DNA of 64,000 bases, taken from contig NW_001865044.1 of the NCBI RefSeq assembly GCF_000002865.3, positions 4,309 through 68,308 of the forward strand, written 5' to 3'. The notes under the pieces were generated by a model. The model ran no database searches. It saw nothing but the letters and a program-made list of their open reading frames with translations, and was not told where the DNA came from. How positions within the stretch are numbered: position 1 is the stretch's first letter; every line of letters starts with the position of its first letter. The translations under genes were made by a program, and so were the position numbers. The DNA is from Monosiga brevicollis MX1 (taxonomy: Eukaryota > Opisthokonta > Choanoflagellata > Craspedida > Salpingoecidae). This document shows, one piece after another, positions 21,919-39,870 of this stretch.

Positions 21919-23221
21919 ATGAAGAAACGGCTTGAGACTGCTTTTTTTGAAGATCGATGTCAGATGTTTTTTCCCAAAGGGCAACGGTTAATTTTTATTT
22001 TATTTTTTTCCTGCGACGTTTTAAGATCCATCGACGACAGTGCAGCGCGAGGTGGTGGTGACGGCGTGGTCCCGGTGCGTGCGGAGAAGAGCAGTGTTGA
22101 AGGCGCTACGATCCAATTACTTCTCTGCCTGTTGGTCTGGGCGCGAGTCTGACAGGTGCAGGGGTGCGGGCACGCCTGGATTGACGTCATGGCGTTTGAT
22201 GGGCTGCGCGCGTGGCTCAGCTCTTCGGTCGAGGAGGGGCTTGCACAGATTTGGGGTGCGTCTGGCGTTGTCTCCTGGCATTACTCTTTTTGTGTCTCAC
22301 ATGAAGTACTGTGCCACATCTTGTTTGGTCATGGTTGGCGTGCAAATGCAAATGCATTTGGAACTGGGCTGCGACACCTCACCACACGGGTGCGCTCTGC
22401 TTTTTAGTGGAGAATGGTGGTGACCTGACCACCGAGCCAAAAGAGGCAGACTACCTTTTTTCCAGCGATGCCATGGCATCGGACACACTCGAGTGAGTCA
22501 AGAGGCAAACTGATGCTCTCTATGGTCAGGTGTTGGTGCCACAGCGAGACAACGACGGATCGCAACGCATGGAACTCAACTCAATCTCTCGGTGTGTGTT
22601 GGACGCGCGGGTTGATAGGCTCTTTCAGACCCCCGAGTTTCAAGAAGGCACGGTCATGCTATTTCGTCCTGATCTTGTCAAAGCCTTTTTGGCTAGCCAA
22701 GGGGCCAGCAGTGACGGGCGTGTCGAAGCGCTTGCCTTTGAACTTCGCCCGAATGAGGTGTGCATGTCAACTCGCTGTCCGAATCCAAGAGCTGCTTCGA
22801 GACTCCTCTTTGCTGAACCGCAAATGCCCCGCTCAAACGTGTATTGGTGCTGTACTAGGACTGGTATCGTCAACTCTTGATGGGACCCGCGCCTCAACCA
22901 CCCAGCAGCAACGAACCGGCGACATCCCCAGCGGGTGGGGTTAGTGAGAAGCCGGAGGAACCGACGGCAACCGGAGCTCCGGCCAGCGCTCTTGATGTGA
23001 GTTGCGTGTGCCTTTGGTGCTCTCTCTCCCTCCCTCTCCCTCTCTCTCTTTTATGGACGCTCGCGCTTGCTCATCCTGGCCTGTGTCTCAAGGAGGAGGC
23101 GAGTATGGTTGCAAGCCTACTGTCAGCGGCAGTGCCGGTCGGACAAATCAAAGCATTGGAAGGCGTGCGAACGCACATGTTTTTGCTGGATCCACGCCAG
23201 TACGAAGTCATCATGACCTGA
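21919..23221 (+). CDS. unidentified multi-exon protein
   Basis: I do not recognise this gene. Exon-like segments with GT-AG edges are visible: one ending about 22074; 22155-22256 (HAWIDVMAFDGLRAWLSSSV); about 22408-22492 (GGDLTTEPKEADYLFSSDAM); about 22530-22760 (RVDRLFQTPEFQEGTVMLFR); a Pro/Ser/Glu-rich segment about 22880-22995; and a last exon from about 23094 with ALEGVRTHMFLLDPRQYEV ending at TGA 23219-23221. The composition is that of a soluble acidic protein. The start (ATG 21919) and some phases are not secure. It lies close downstream of the GH31 gene on the same strand and converges on WDR81. Confidence 0.45.
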
Positions 23222-23687
23222 TGTCTTTGACTGCCGACCGGGACATAGGGCGTCCAAGCATAACGCCATCGGTCGGGGCATTCCGATGCTGGAGCACATG
23301 GCTATCGACTTGTCAGTCATAATTGAATCAATTGATGGATGCAACTCAGTCAGGCATATTACCAGAACCGGCAGACGATATTCACAAACTTAACCGCCCC
23401 CGGGGCTCGGTGTATGAACTTTGCATTGCTCTTCCGATATAACAAGTCAAGCCTCAACAGTTGAATGCGATAAGCCATTTTTTGTTTTTGTTTTTGTTTT
23501 TGTTTTTGTATTTGTATTTGTTTTTCAGAGCTGTCCGAGGCCACGATCAAATCCCATTTAACGGTCGTCAATTCATGACAAGCGCGGATGGGGGCTTGAC
23601 GAGAGTTGGCGCCAAGCCGCGTCGACACAAAGCTAAATACCATTCAACCACTGGTCGTCTCAGATGGCCAGCGGACGTGACTCGTAG
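23222..23687. other. intergenic between convergent genes
   Basis: Shared 3' flank of the unidentified gene and WDR81. It contains a (TTTTTG)n-like tract at about 23478-23525. No gene seen. Confidence 0.5.
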
Positions 23688-30728
<7,041 letters not shown>

Positions 30729-31209
30729 GATGTTGTACCAGCCCCACAAGCAGCGCAAACTGTCGGCAAAGCCAGCACCGCCGACGTTGCTCACGGCCGT
30801 CGATGCGAGAGAGACACACTCAGAGAGAGAGAGAGAGAGAGAGATCAAGAAAACGACAAAAAAGAGAGATGATGATGAAATCAATCTCGACTCCAGAGAC
30901 AGTCGAAGTTCATTCGATCCTTTCAGAGATATTGGTCTTTCAGGGAACTTTCATGTCACAAGATAGTACTAGTTTAAGGTTACTGAGAGGTTATGAGCAA
31001 AATGTAGCACTACTTCAGAGGAACGTGGTGAAACCTTGATCAGCTAAGAGCAGTTGACGCGATCTGATCTGTTGTGTTGCGCGTTGACGTCGAGAGCGTT
31101 GTGCCAGTGGTCGTGGCGACGAGGGGGGCGGAGCAACGAAGACCAAGGGGCTGAATAGGTGGTGAGAGGAGGATCTGAAACCTCGGGGTGTTGCGAGCTA
31201 GCTGGCGCA
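30729..31209. promoter_or_regulatory. divergent intergenic region (WDR81 / YciI-like)
   Basis: About 480 bases between divergent starts; the left part may still be WDR81 5' sequence. It contains a (GA)n tract at about 30819-30844. No TATA box or known site seen. Confidence 0.4.
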
Positions 31210-31611
31210 ATGTGGGGCACCATCGTGCGGGGTGCGGGGCGTGCAAGTCGTTGGAGCCTTGGCCATCAGAGTCGAGGCATGACCCAGGGTGATGGGACGG
31301 CCGCCGCTACACCCGTACCCTTGGCGGTGCTGAAGTACTTTTTCGTGGAGAACATGGCAGAGAAGCGAGTACCCCACCGCTCGGCCCACCTGCAGCTGGC
31401 GCGTGATGCGGCGCGACGCGGGAGCCTGCTATTGGGAGGGGCGGCAGCCAATCCCGTCGACGCGGGCTTTCTCATCTTTCGTAGCCCTCAAGAAGCTCGA
31501 GAGTTTGCCGAGCAGGACCCCTACGTTCGTGGAGAGCTGGTGCGCAAGTATGAGATCCGCGAGTGGTCTGTGGTCGTTGGTTCCCTCTACGACCAGTTGT
31601 CTTCTGATTAA
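31210..31611 (+). CDS. YciI-like (YCII domain) protein
   Basis: Intronless 133-residue frame from ATG 31210. The YCII fold pattern is visible: LKYFFVENMAEKRVPHRSAH (first strand and conserved Arg/His), then LLLGGAAANPVDAGFLIFRS and AREFAEQDPYVRGELVRKYE, IREWSVV. The conserved His and the Asp-Pro-Tyr match the putative active site of YciI proteins, whose reaction is not known for most members. The first about 30 residues are basic and Ser-rich (MWGTIVRGAGRASRWSLGHQ) and could be a mitochondrial targeting sequence, an inference. It converges on the GFRP gene. Confidence 0.82.
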   Translation: MWGTIVRGAGRASRWSLGHQSRGMTQGDGTAAATPVPLAVLKYFFVENMAEKRVPHRSAHLQLARDAARRGSLLLGGAAANPVDAGFLIFRSPQEAREFAEQDPYVRGELVRKYEIREWSVVVGSLYDQLSSD

Positions 31612-31897
31612 GCGGACTCGACAGGCTGGTGTAGCCGGGCCTTGCTTGCCCTTCTCTTCTCGGTCAAGGGCGCGCAGCGCACGTGACTACCTCATCCGTC
31701 AATCAAACCCACCCGCCTCTGCCTGTGTGTGATCGTGATTCTATGCGGCCCCCCGATGCCTGCCCGCGCATGTCACGCACAGCTCCAGTGGACGGACCCG
31801 CTGCATAATTGAAAGATGTCAAAGAAGGCAACACCACTCTGCTCGATTTTTTTTTTTTTTTAACATACATGTTAATCACCAAAACGCCACAGCTTGC

Positions 31898-32257
31898 TCA
31901 AGCCTTGGCCCGCTCCAGGGTCCAGACACAGGTCTGGCCAGCACCAGAGCTGGCCACCACGCGAAAGCCATGCGTGGCCAAGACGTTCAGAACCTTGCGG
32001 GGACAGTATGGGGAGACGTACTCGGTAAACGTAATGCCCAGCGGTTGCACCAGCTTGGCACCGCACGCGGCCATCAGCTCGGGGTCGCTATCAGCATCAC
32101 CGCACACAGTCGGCCCATTGGCTATAGAAAGCACGGGCAGATGAGTTGGCGGGCAGCCAGCCACCGTCACGCACGGAGCAGGACACACGCCCGCCCGGGG
32201 GCCACACTCATCAGCCTTACCAAGGGTGTTCTCCGTCGACACCAAAATATACTCCAT
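31898..32257 (-). CDS. GCHFR: GTP cyclohydrolase I feedback regulatory protein (GFRP)
   Basis: Two exons, 32257-32221 and 32121-31898, joined in phase 1 across a 99-base GT-AG intron, give 86 residues; animal GFRP has 84. The sequence follows the family along its whole length: MEYILVSTENTL, NGPTVCGDADSDPELM, ITFTEYVSPYCPRKVLN, LATHGFRVVASSGAGQT and CVWTLE. GFRP binds GTP cyclohydrolase I and mediates inhibition by tetrahydrobiopterin and stimulation by phenylalanine, so a BH4 pathway of the animal kind should exist in this organism. The longer uninterrupted reading frame through the intron is a by-product of intron length. Confidence 0.93.
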   Translation of the reverse strand: MEYILVSTENTLGKADECGPRAGVCPAPCVTVAGCPPTHLPVLSIANGPTVCGDADSDPELMAACGAKLVQPLGITFTEYVSPYCPRKVLNVLATHGFRVVASSGAGQTCVWTLERAKA

Positions 32258-32992
32258 CCTGCCTTGTCAACTGACCAGACAGCCTCTCCGCGCGCCGCAA
32301 AAAAATAATACGTGCGCCCCTCCCGTCCTTCACCCCCGCGTTCGAGGCCCCTCCTCACCAACAGCCGCTCCAGCCCCCGTCTTTGCCCTCGGCCGTATCC
32401 CCCAACCTCGTCTGGGAATTTCAAATGCACAGACGAGAGAGAGAGAGAGAGAGAGGTGTTTTATCAGATGTATTTTACTTTGTGTGTCTGTGTCTGTGTG
32501 TCTGTGTCTGTCTGTCTGTCTGTGCGTGGCTCTGTCTCTGTCTCTGTCTCTGTCTCTGTCTCTGTCTCTGTCTCTGTCTCTGTCTCTGTCTCTGTCTCTG
32601 TCTCTGTCTCTGTCTCTGTCTCTGTCTCTGTCTCTGTCTCTGTCTCTGTCTCTGTCTCTGTCTCTGTCTCTGTCTCTGTCTCTGTCTCTGTCTCTGTCTC
32701 TGTCTCTGTCTCTGTCTCTGTCTCTGTCTCTGTCTCTGTCTCTGACTGGATCCAAAGAGGCGGCGGTGGCGGGTGGTGGGTGTATAGAACCGGGGATCGA
32801 TTAGGTGGGCTGAGGTTGGGAGGTGTGTTGCCAGACCAGGTATGGCATGTCTGTGTATCGCTGTGTCTGTCTGTGTCATCTGTCTGTCTATGTCTGTGCG
32901 GGGCTGTCAGACTCGGCGGGTGCAGGAATGGCCTAGAGGGGTCGTGACGAGGATTAGTTCAACTAAGAATTGGACTCAAAAGGATGGCTGGT
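32258..32992. other. intergenic, microsatellite-rich
   Basis: Flanks of GFRP (start) and the SRR1-like gene (stop). It holds a (GA)n tract at about 32430-32453, TG/TCTG tracts and the large TCTCTG array. No gene is supported; ORFs over the array in all six frames are low-complexity products of the repeat. Confidence 0.7.
32528..32744. repeat. (TCTCTG)n microsatellite, about 36 copies
   Basis: Almost perfect hexanucleotide array of about 217 bases. Because the period is six, every frame stays open as a dipeptide repeat (SV, LC or RD/RQ types), which explains the long ORFs on both strands. Period and purity suggest recent expansion. Confidence 0.97.
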
Positions 32993-33981
32993 TCATGCCG
33001 CTGGCTCGCTCAGCGGGCCAGAGGACGCAGCAGGGGCAAAGGTGTGAAATCCAAGAGCGTAGAGTGCGGTTTCCAGGTCTGCGTCGAGAGGAAGCAGACG
33101 CACTGTTGCCTGGGGCCACCAACGGGCAATGTGCGCGTACTGCGCCGGAAGCTGGTTCAGCAGACGCTCGTGATACAGCCGAATGTCGTTGATGAGCCAC
33201 AGCTGATGTGGTAGGCCGACATCATACGCCCCCAGCAGCTCGTTGTACAGTTTGCCCTCACAATGGGGGAGGAAGAAGAGGGCACGGGTGGGAAGGGTGT
33301 CCGGCGAGGGACTGGCCACTACCAAGCCTTGCGCTGCGAGGAAGGTTTGCTCTAGGCATGAGAAGCAGGGATCATACACAAAGACGTTCTTGGGCGCAAG
33401 GCCCAGATCTTGTATGAGCGCGAGGAAAAAGGCCAGCTGTCGTCGTCCCGTGCGCGAAGTGGCAAAATTGCCCAGGCAGAGGCAGACAGCGCTAAGAAAC
33501 GGGTTTGCCTCATGGGCCGAAGAGACAACACCTGCGCAGTGTGGTAGGCCGGGTGAGCAGGCCAGAGCTCTCGACACCAGTCAGCCAGGCGTTGCTTCAC
33601 CGACCTGTCGCAAAGTTGAGCGCTTGGCTACCCACAACGGCTTCCCTGTGTAGCACACCAGGCCCCGCGGGCGGTGATGAGGTGCAGGATAAGGATGCCG
33701 GTATTGGTGCGAGACACCTGGTTCAACGGTCGACACGCGCGCACTCACCGATCTTGAGCGAGGCGCGCGCGCAGACGCTGCAGCTCATCTGCCGACGGTG
33801 GCGGGTCACTCCCATCACTTTGGCGGTGTGCAGCAAGAGGGGTCGACTGCACCGCAGCAGCCACGCCTGGCGGTTGGACGGTGCTCGGCTCAGCCTGGTG
33901 TGGTTGCACCCGCTGTGGCTGGCGCCGCCGCCGCCGCCGCGTGTGCACCACCTGAAACTCGTCGTTGTCGTCTGCTGCCAT
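32993..33981 (-). CDS. SRRD: SRR1-like domain protein
   Basis: Exon 1 is 33981-33749 (MAADDNDEFQVVHTRRRRRR, a basic N-terminus typical of SRR1 proteins) with donor GTGAGT. Exon 2 starts at 33604 (RSVKQRLADWCRELWP). The SRR1 domain follows: SAVCLCLGNFATSRTGRRQL, VFVYDPCFSCLEQTFLAAQG, ALFFLPHCEGKLYNELLGA and LWLINDIRLY, ending at TGA 32993. The junction around 33530 between WPAHPAYHTAQ and the domain core shifts frame by one base and I could not resolve it (very short intron or sequence error). Plant SRR1 affects circadian and light signalling; animal SRRD is linked to haem and clock regulation. The biochemical role is not settled. Confidence 0.82.
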
Positions 33982-34090
33982 GCTGTTAACGTGTTTACGC
34001 TGCTACCGCATCTTCTCAATATTTTTCGTCAACAACTACCGCTTCTTGCTACGCATGTTTGCCTTGATGCGCATTCTTTTCTGCACCAGA

Positions 34091-34283
34091 TCACACTTTA
34101 TCTACTCTATCTAATAAACCAGTAATAGTCAGCAATTTATGCGCAATTTTGGGGTAATTTTTTTCCACTGCAGGGAAAAAACCCATGAGCGCGTTGATGT
34201 TGCGCTGTACACAGCTGGCTGATGCACGGCCCAGAAGGGCCATTTCAATGTTTGCGAGCACGGCATTCCAAACCTCCTGAAAA
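34091..34283 (-). CDS. possible terminal exon of an unidentified gene
   Basis: An acceptor (ttttcag) at about 34284 is followed by 62 codons of normal composition (EVWNAVLANIEMALL, FFPAVEKNYPKIAHKLL) ending at a stop at 34091. The segment looks helical. I could not find convincing upstream exons between here and TAF13, and I do not recognise the family. Confidence 0.3.
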
Positions 34284-35111
34284 TGAGCGAAACACGAGTA
34301 ACAAAAGCAGCACCGATTGTTGAGCCTTTGCATCCGACTTTGCAAAACAGACGCTCAGGTTGCACGAAATTTTAGCCATCGGCGTACTGAGCTTGTCTTG
34401 TTCTTTTCATCCGTGTATGCATGTGTGTCACAACGCGCCCCTCGCCTGGTTTGACTCGCTGCAGAGCGGCATGTGGTCGCCGATATCAACTGGGCCGTGT
34501 CTAGCACACGCACCCGAACGGCGTTGTTATGCGCAGAAGGTGTTGGACATGATGATGGAAATGCCAAACCAAGAGTGAAGCAAGATGGTGCCGAAGCGCG
34601 GCAGGGTCCGAGGACGGACGCGGCAGCGATCGTAGAGTGGTATCACGGCCCAGGGATACCCATGCCGGGGTTTGAGTCGGTGTCGGCACGAGAAAGGAAA
34701 CGCTCGTCCAGTGGGGTGGACGCATGCACACGCGCAGCTGGGAAGGACCGGTCGTCACAAGCCAGAAACAACCAATGAAAAACCGGGGAGAAAGGCTCGG
34801 ATGGGACGACCATCGACAAAGGAGGCGACCAGATTTCTGGGCAAGCGCCGAGCTGGTTTCAAGCGAGGAAGGCGGGTGCTTGCACCCCCTCAACGCGGTG
34901 GCGCTGAGGCGGGGCAGAGTGACCGACGGCGGGTGATTGGTCAAACGAGGCGCGAGCATGGTACGAGGGTCCAAAAACGCAGATACAATTTGGAGGAAGC
35001 AAACAAGACATCGAGGCCAAACGCAGTTGCATGCATCAAGGTGGCATGGCCACCGGAGAGCAAAGGTGTGGCGGCTGCGCAGCAGCTGGGCCCGGGGTGC
35101 GGCGACAAGGA
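34284..35111. other. no supported gene
   Basis: Stretch between the possible exon at 34091 and the TAF13 stop. It holds open frames on both strands, but none with recognisable domains or clean splice structure. Upstream exons of the 34091 gene may be hidden here. Confidence 0.4.
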
Positions 35112-35492
35112 TCACATTTTCTTATCATTGTAACTTTTGCGAACATCCTTGAGTTCGTCTTGAGCTCGAAGAATGTCCTGAGACGGGTACACACGAGCAC
35201 GGCAGAGTGAGACAACAGGCATGTTTGGGCTTTTGTACGCGCAGGGTACAGCAAAAGGGAAATAAAGGCGTGCATCCGTACCTTGACGCGCTGGCGCTTC
35301 TTGCGGTCGTGTCGCAGTTGCAGCAACAGGCTCTCACACTTGAGGGACCGTGCTGAAGGGGCCAGCTCGTATGCGGCTTGGGTCTACAGCGGCCATGAGC
35401 AGGAATGGTCGGTGAATGCCGATGGTTGCGGCAAGCAGTGAGCGGGCGGGCATGCGCGCGTTCGCAAGAGGAAGAAAGGGGGCCGGAAGTCA

Positions 35493-35528
<36 letters not shown>

Positions 35529-35867
35529 GGGCGCGAGAACCAACGGACAGACCATGGAAATGATGTACTCCATCACACAGTCTTCGAGACAGTCGACGGT
35601 GACTTGAAGCGGGTGTCGCGCATCTCCAAATCCGTAGACCATCGGGGTCACTACCACACGCCAACACCCCAATGAGCACAAGATCGATGCGTGCCACACC
35701 CACGCACTGGACGCCCACATCACCCTCTCATGCTCCAAGCCGAGCTCGGCAGCACGGCAACACCCAGAGGACACCCTAGACAAGGTCCAACCATTGCCGG
35801 CACGGGCACACTCACACTCTTCAGCCAGGAGGCCCTTGAGACCAGCTTGAGGTCGGTTGCTTGCCAT
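35112..35867 (-). CDS. TAF13: TFIID subunit TAF13 (histone fold)
   Basis: Four exons: 35867-35816, 35650-35553, 35383-35282 and 35177-35112. All junctions are GT-AG and in phase, giving 105 residues. The histone-fold signature of TAF13 is clear: LTPMVYGFGDARHPLQVTVD, LEDCVMEYIISM, LLLQLRHDRKKRQRVKDIL and a charged end, DELKDVRKSYNDKKM. It is somewhat shorter than human TAF13 (124 residues), lacking part of the N-terminal tail. TAF13 pairs with TAF11 in TFIID and contacts TBP. Intron 2 contains a (GAC)n tract at about 35498-35526. Confidence 0.93.
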
Positions 35868-38368
35868 GACGGACGGCGCCGTGGGGTTTATGCAGAACGG
35901 TGGAGAAAAATGGCATCTCGTAACGGGAGTCCTACGTTAGAAGATGCAGCAGCCGAGTAACCAAATGCAGCAGCGACGTTCGCGAGGGAGCCAGACACAC
36001 AGGCCTCGAATGCAGTCGCAGTAATTCCCCTACACCGACCAGAAAGTATTTTACATGTGTACAATCACAAAGTAAATTACTTTATATGTACCGTGCGCGG
36101 GAAGGACTAGGTCACATGTCTCGTCGAGTCGCGGCGCCGAATAATTTTGTATTAGCCTGAACATGACTTTTCGCTTTCAAATCTATACAATATACTCGAG
36201 CCGTTTGGGTCTCGATTGCCCTGCCCCCACACGATTGTTGCTTGGCATGTCCAGCATGCGGACATGTCTGCCCCACCACGGCTAGCACTCCTCGCACATA
36301 CGCGACTGGCTGGACCCACAAGTCATCGTTGGCGATGCATCCTTTTCTCCTGCATTTTGTTGTTGCTGCTGTCACCCAAAGGGATTTCCTGTCAAAAATT
36401 TCAAGGCTGGCGTTGCAGATGACTCGAAACCAATCGCCGTGCGCAAACCCATCTGCGAGTTTTGTGAGGGTGCCGACCGTTGGCCGAGTTTTTTTTTTTT
36501 TTGGCAGTTGGATGACCGTTTCAACGGCATTGCCGTTACACCACGAGTCGAGAGAGAGAGAGAAAAAAAAAGAGAGTGAGCGGTTTGGGTATGCAAGCGC
36601 GAACGAGCTGTTGCCAAAAGGACGTGCCTCGTGCCACAGGGAATTCACTCATGGCACGAGACCACGGTTCATCATGGTCATAGTGGACCTTGGAGGAGAA
36701 GCGGGCTGCATGAGCGCTGCGCCAGTATTTCAGCTGGCCTTGGTGCTGTGGTCTCTCTATGTGGTCCTTTCTCGCGGTACTTGCCGGCATGGTTGTGGCC
36801 AGCCGCGTCTTACCACCGCTGCCGTTTGCATGTTGCCATTGCTCCCCCCTATGGAGAGGGTTTGAGATGCAGCACCTGTAAAAAATTCAATTTGTCAGGT
36901 GCAAGCTCGTGCGAGCCCACAAGCCAGGCTAGGTCTGATGGTGTGACGTAGTATTTGTGTATCCCAATGTATGAGTAGTGAGATAGGGAGAGAGAGAGTT
37001 TGAGAGAGAGAGTTTGAGAGAGAGAGAGAGAGCCGGAGACAGAGAGAATGAGTCAGAGAGCCAGAGCCAGAGACAGAGACAGAACAGAGATAGACACAGA
37101 GACAGAGACACGGGTACACAAGAGCCAGAGAGCCAGAGAGCCAGAGAGCCAGAGAGGGCGAGAGAATTTCAAAAGCAACCAAATTTCAGATGAGAAGACT
37201 CTGGAGGTACAACAACCCAAGACCTACACACCTACATGAGACAAATCGGCTGAAATTTGAAAAAAAAAAAAAAGTGGCAGCCCGTCCTCGGCCTTATGAC
37301 CCTTGCCCGTGCGCCTGGCGTGTCTGGCCGGTCGAGCTGATGCTCTTTTCACACGCACCTTGCCTGCGGCCCCCCTCAAAAACCCCAAGTTGCAAAGCGG
37401 CGAGTGCCAAGTATGGGCGATAGCATAGCATTCCCCAAACCATCCAAAAAACAGCAATCTAAAAACAAAAGACTCCCTCCCTCCCTACAGTAGAGAGCAA
37501 CAACGCTACACCAAAAAAGCATTGGCTGGGTTCGGCGCGATCTTTGAAATCGGCGCATGCACACCACTTGCGCACACACACACACACACTCACACACACA
37601 CACACCGCTCGAGATCGGAGTGGTGGCATTTTCAACGCCGAGACTCAAGCGTCAATGGTTGCACTGCCGTTGCGCGGGGCGCCAAGATTCATCAGCCTGC
37701 CAGTGCCGAGTGCCGCACCCGGTCGCGCGTTTCGGCTGCCTGGTAAGCCGCACCGCGTGTGCATCACATTCATGTATCGTTGGTCAGTGGCACTGCAAGC
37801 CACTGGCATACCACCACGACCACCACCCCTCTCTGCCTCTGCCTCTGCCTCAGCCCTCGGCACCACCGGGATGGCCGGCAGAGCCATCCTCCCCGTTGCA
37901 AACCCGGCTTGATCTTGCGCCGTATCCTTGCCCGTGTGGCCTGCTTTGTCCCTCTTTGAAAAGTCTTGCTTGTCTTTTTCTGAAACCACCGCCCGCGCTT
38001 GCCCGGCTCGTCCATGTCCAACCGTCACGTCAATCCCCCGGACCTGCTGGTCTTTCGTCTTCTTGCGCCTTTGCACCTTCTGTTGGTCGTCCCTCTCTGT
38101 CAATGTCTGCAACAACCCACCCCCCGTTCGTCCATCGTAACCCACAGCACTCCTCCACCTGCTCGTCAGCTCGGCACAAGCCATCGATCGATTCATCCGT
38201 CCCTCCCAATTGTCCATCCATCTCTCTGCCTACCGGTGCCACAGTCGTACCCTTTCTTGTTTTTTTTTTTTTTTCCCTTGATGGCGCACCACCCAACAGA
38301 CTGCGACCGTAGACTCACACACCCTTCCCCACCCCCATTGCATCGGAGGAGAGATTCCTTTTGGGTTA

Positions 38369-38409
<41 letters not shown>

Positions 38410-39637
38410 CTGGAGTTACAGCTTGATACCCAAAGAACAAAAGAAATACACACAACACACAAAAGAGCTTTTTCCTAATGTGTGTGTGTGTGGGGTTTTC
38501 TTTCTTTCTTTCTCTCTTTCTTGCTTTCCTTGCCTTTTTTTTTTTTTTTTTTTTTGAAAAGCTCGAGTCGTAGGTGATGAAAGGTGTGTGTGTGGGTGTG
38601 TGTGGTGATTTCCTTTTCGAGTGAGTGGTCCGTGTCTCTGGTGTTTTGACGCGGTTGTGCCCGCTATCCGCTGGCTACGACCACGATATCGCTCCCTCCC
38701 TGCCCCTACCACCCCAACCGCGATCCCGCACGCGGCATGCTTCCCTCCACCCCTCCCCCTGCCGTTGATAAGGGGGGGGGGGATGAACTGAGTGACTGAC
38801 TGGCTCGAGTCTTTCTTTCCTTGCCTTTTTGCTATTTTTGAAAAATAATTTCATTTCTTCCCAGTGGGTGGTGGTGGTGGTGGCGCTCCCTCGTCCATTC
38901 ATCCGTTTGCCCAGTGCGGGTGCTGTTGGTCTTGTTGATCCATCATCATCTGCTCCCCGACGACAAGCCACCCCACCCTTCTTCCACATATGCAAGTGCG
39001 CTGGGAAATGAGAGCGCTGTGCTCACTCGCCCTACTTTTTGCCTCGCTTTTGCTACTTCCCCAGCCTCAAGGATCTGCTGCACTTTTCTGCTCCGTCGGC
39101 ACGGCTCACCTGGCCTCGGCGCTTAGCAACTCGCCCCCTCTTCTCTCGTCGATCACCCCCCTCCCCCCAACGTTAACCTTTCTTGGTTGGGTAAGTCTCA
39201 CTCGTCCGCTCCCGTTCGGGGTTGAGCGTTCATCACGCTGCCACTTCAGCGCCCCTCCCCAACCTGAAAGCATGACTACCCTTGCCTCGCCTTGGGCCAA
39301 TCACGCCGTCAGTTGCTCTGTTGGGCACACTTCCTCTTTTTCGTTTTCAGCCTGCCCTGTTATTTGTTTGCTTTCCATCCCCCTCGTTGTTCGCCTTGGG
39401 CATTCTTTGACTTGTTCGTTTTCCGTTGAGATGTTGGGTGTCTCAACGGTCATAACGGCATCGCCGTTTCTTCCACCCCTCTCCTGCCTACCCCCTCCTC
39501 GCCCACAATGTGCCATTTTCCTTCTCGCGTCTCCCGCTCATCCCGAGCTCCTGCCACTCATCAGAGCTCGCCAAGCCAGAGTTCTGTGCGTGCGTTGCCT
39601 CGTGTGCGGAGGACCCTTTTCGTTTCTTTCTTTCCTC

Positions 39638-39668
<31 letters not shown>

Positions 39669-39870
39669 TTCAAATCAAGTTTTGTTGTGGCTTTTCGAGT
39701 TTGAGGTTTTTTTTTCTTTCTTTCTTACTTTTGGCATGCCGTCTTGACAAAGTTGGATGGTGTGATTCAATGGCAGTGGTGTTTGTGGTATCGCCCCTTT
39801 CCTCAAGGCCACGGCTCATTCTGGTCGCGTGCTTGGTTTAGGCAATCTCGTTCATCGCCGCCTTGGCATC
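35868..39870. other. 4-kb repeat-rich stretch without a supported gene
   Basis: Between divergent TAF13 and CDC25. It holds GA-rich tracts (36547-36580; 36985-37165), (AC)n at about 37568-37604, (GT)n at about 38370-38409, T runs (36489-36502, 38537-38555, 39650-39670), a G run at 38773-38782, and a TTTC-rich pyrimidine region toward 39850 on the plus strand. From about 37.9 kb the plus strand is strongly pyrimidine-rich, as in a long 5' leader or intron of CDC25. No ORF has recognisable domains. Confidence 0.6.
38370..38409. repeat. (GT)n microsatellite
   Basis: About 20 uninterrupted GT units in the region upstream of CDC25. Confidence 0.95.

Noticed and set aside
32226-32947. Long ORFs on both strands over the TCTCTG array.
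   Set aside because: All are dipeptide translations of a period-six repeat with no supported start, domain or splice structure.
34672-35133. 153-codon basic plus-strand ORF overlapping the TAF13 end.
   Set aside because: Antisense to a secure TAF13 exon at its right end and without recognisable domains.
37557-38312. 251-codon plus-strand ORF and an opposing 190-codon ORF.
   Set aside because: Low-complexity His/Thr and Pro/Ser sequence from microsatellite-rich DNA; no domain, no splice support.
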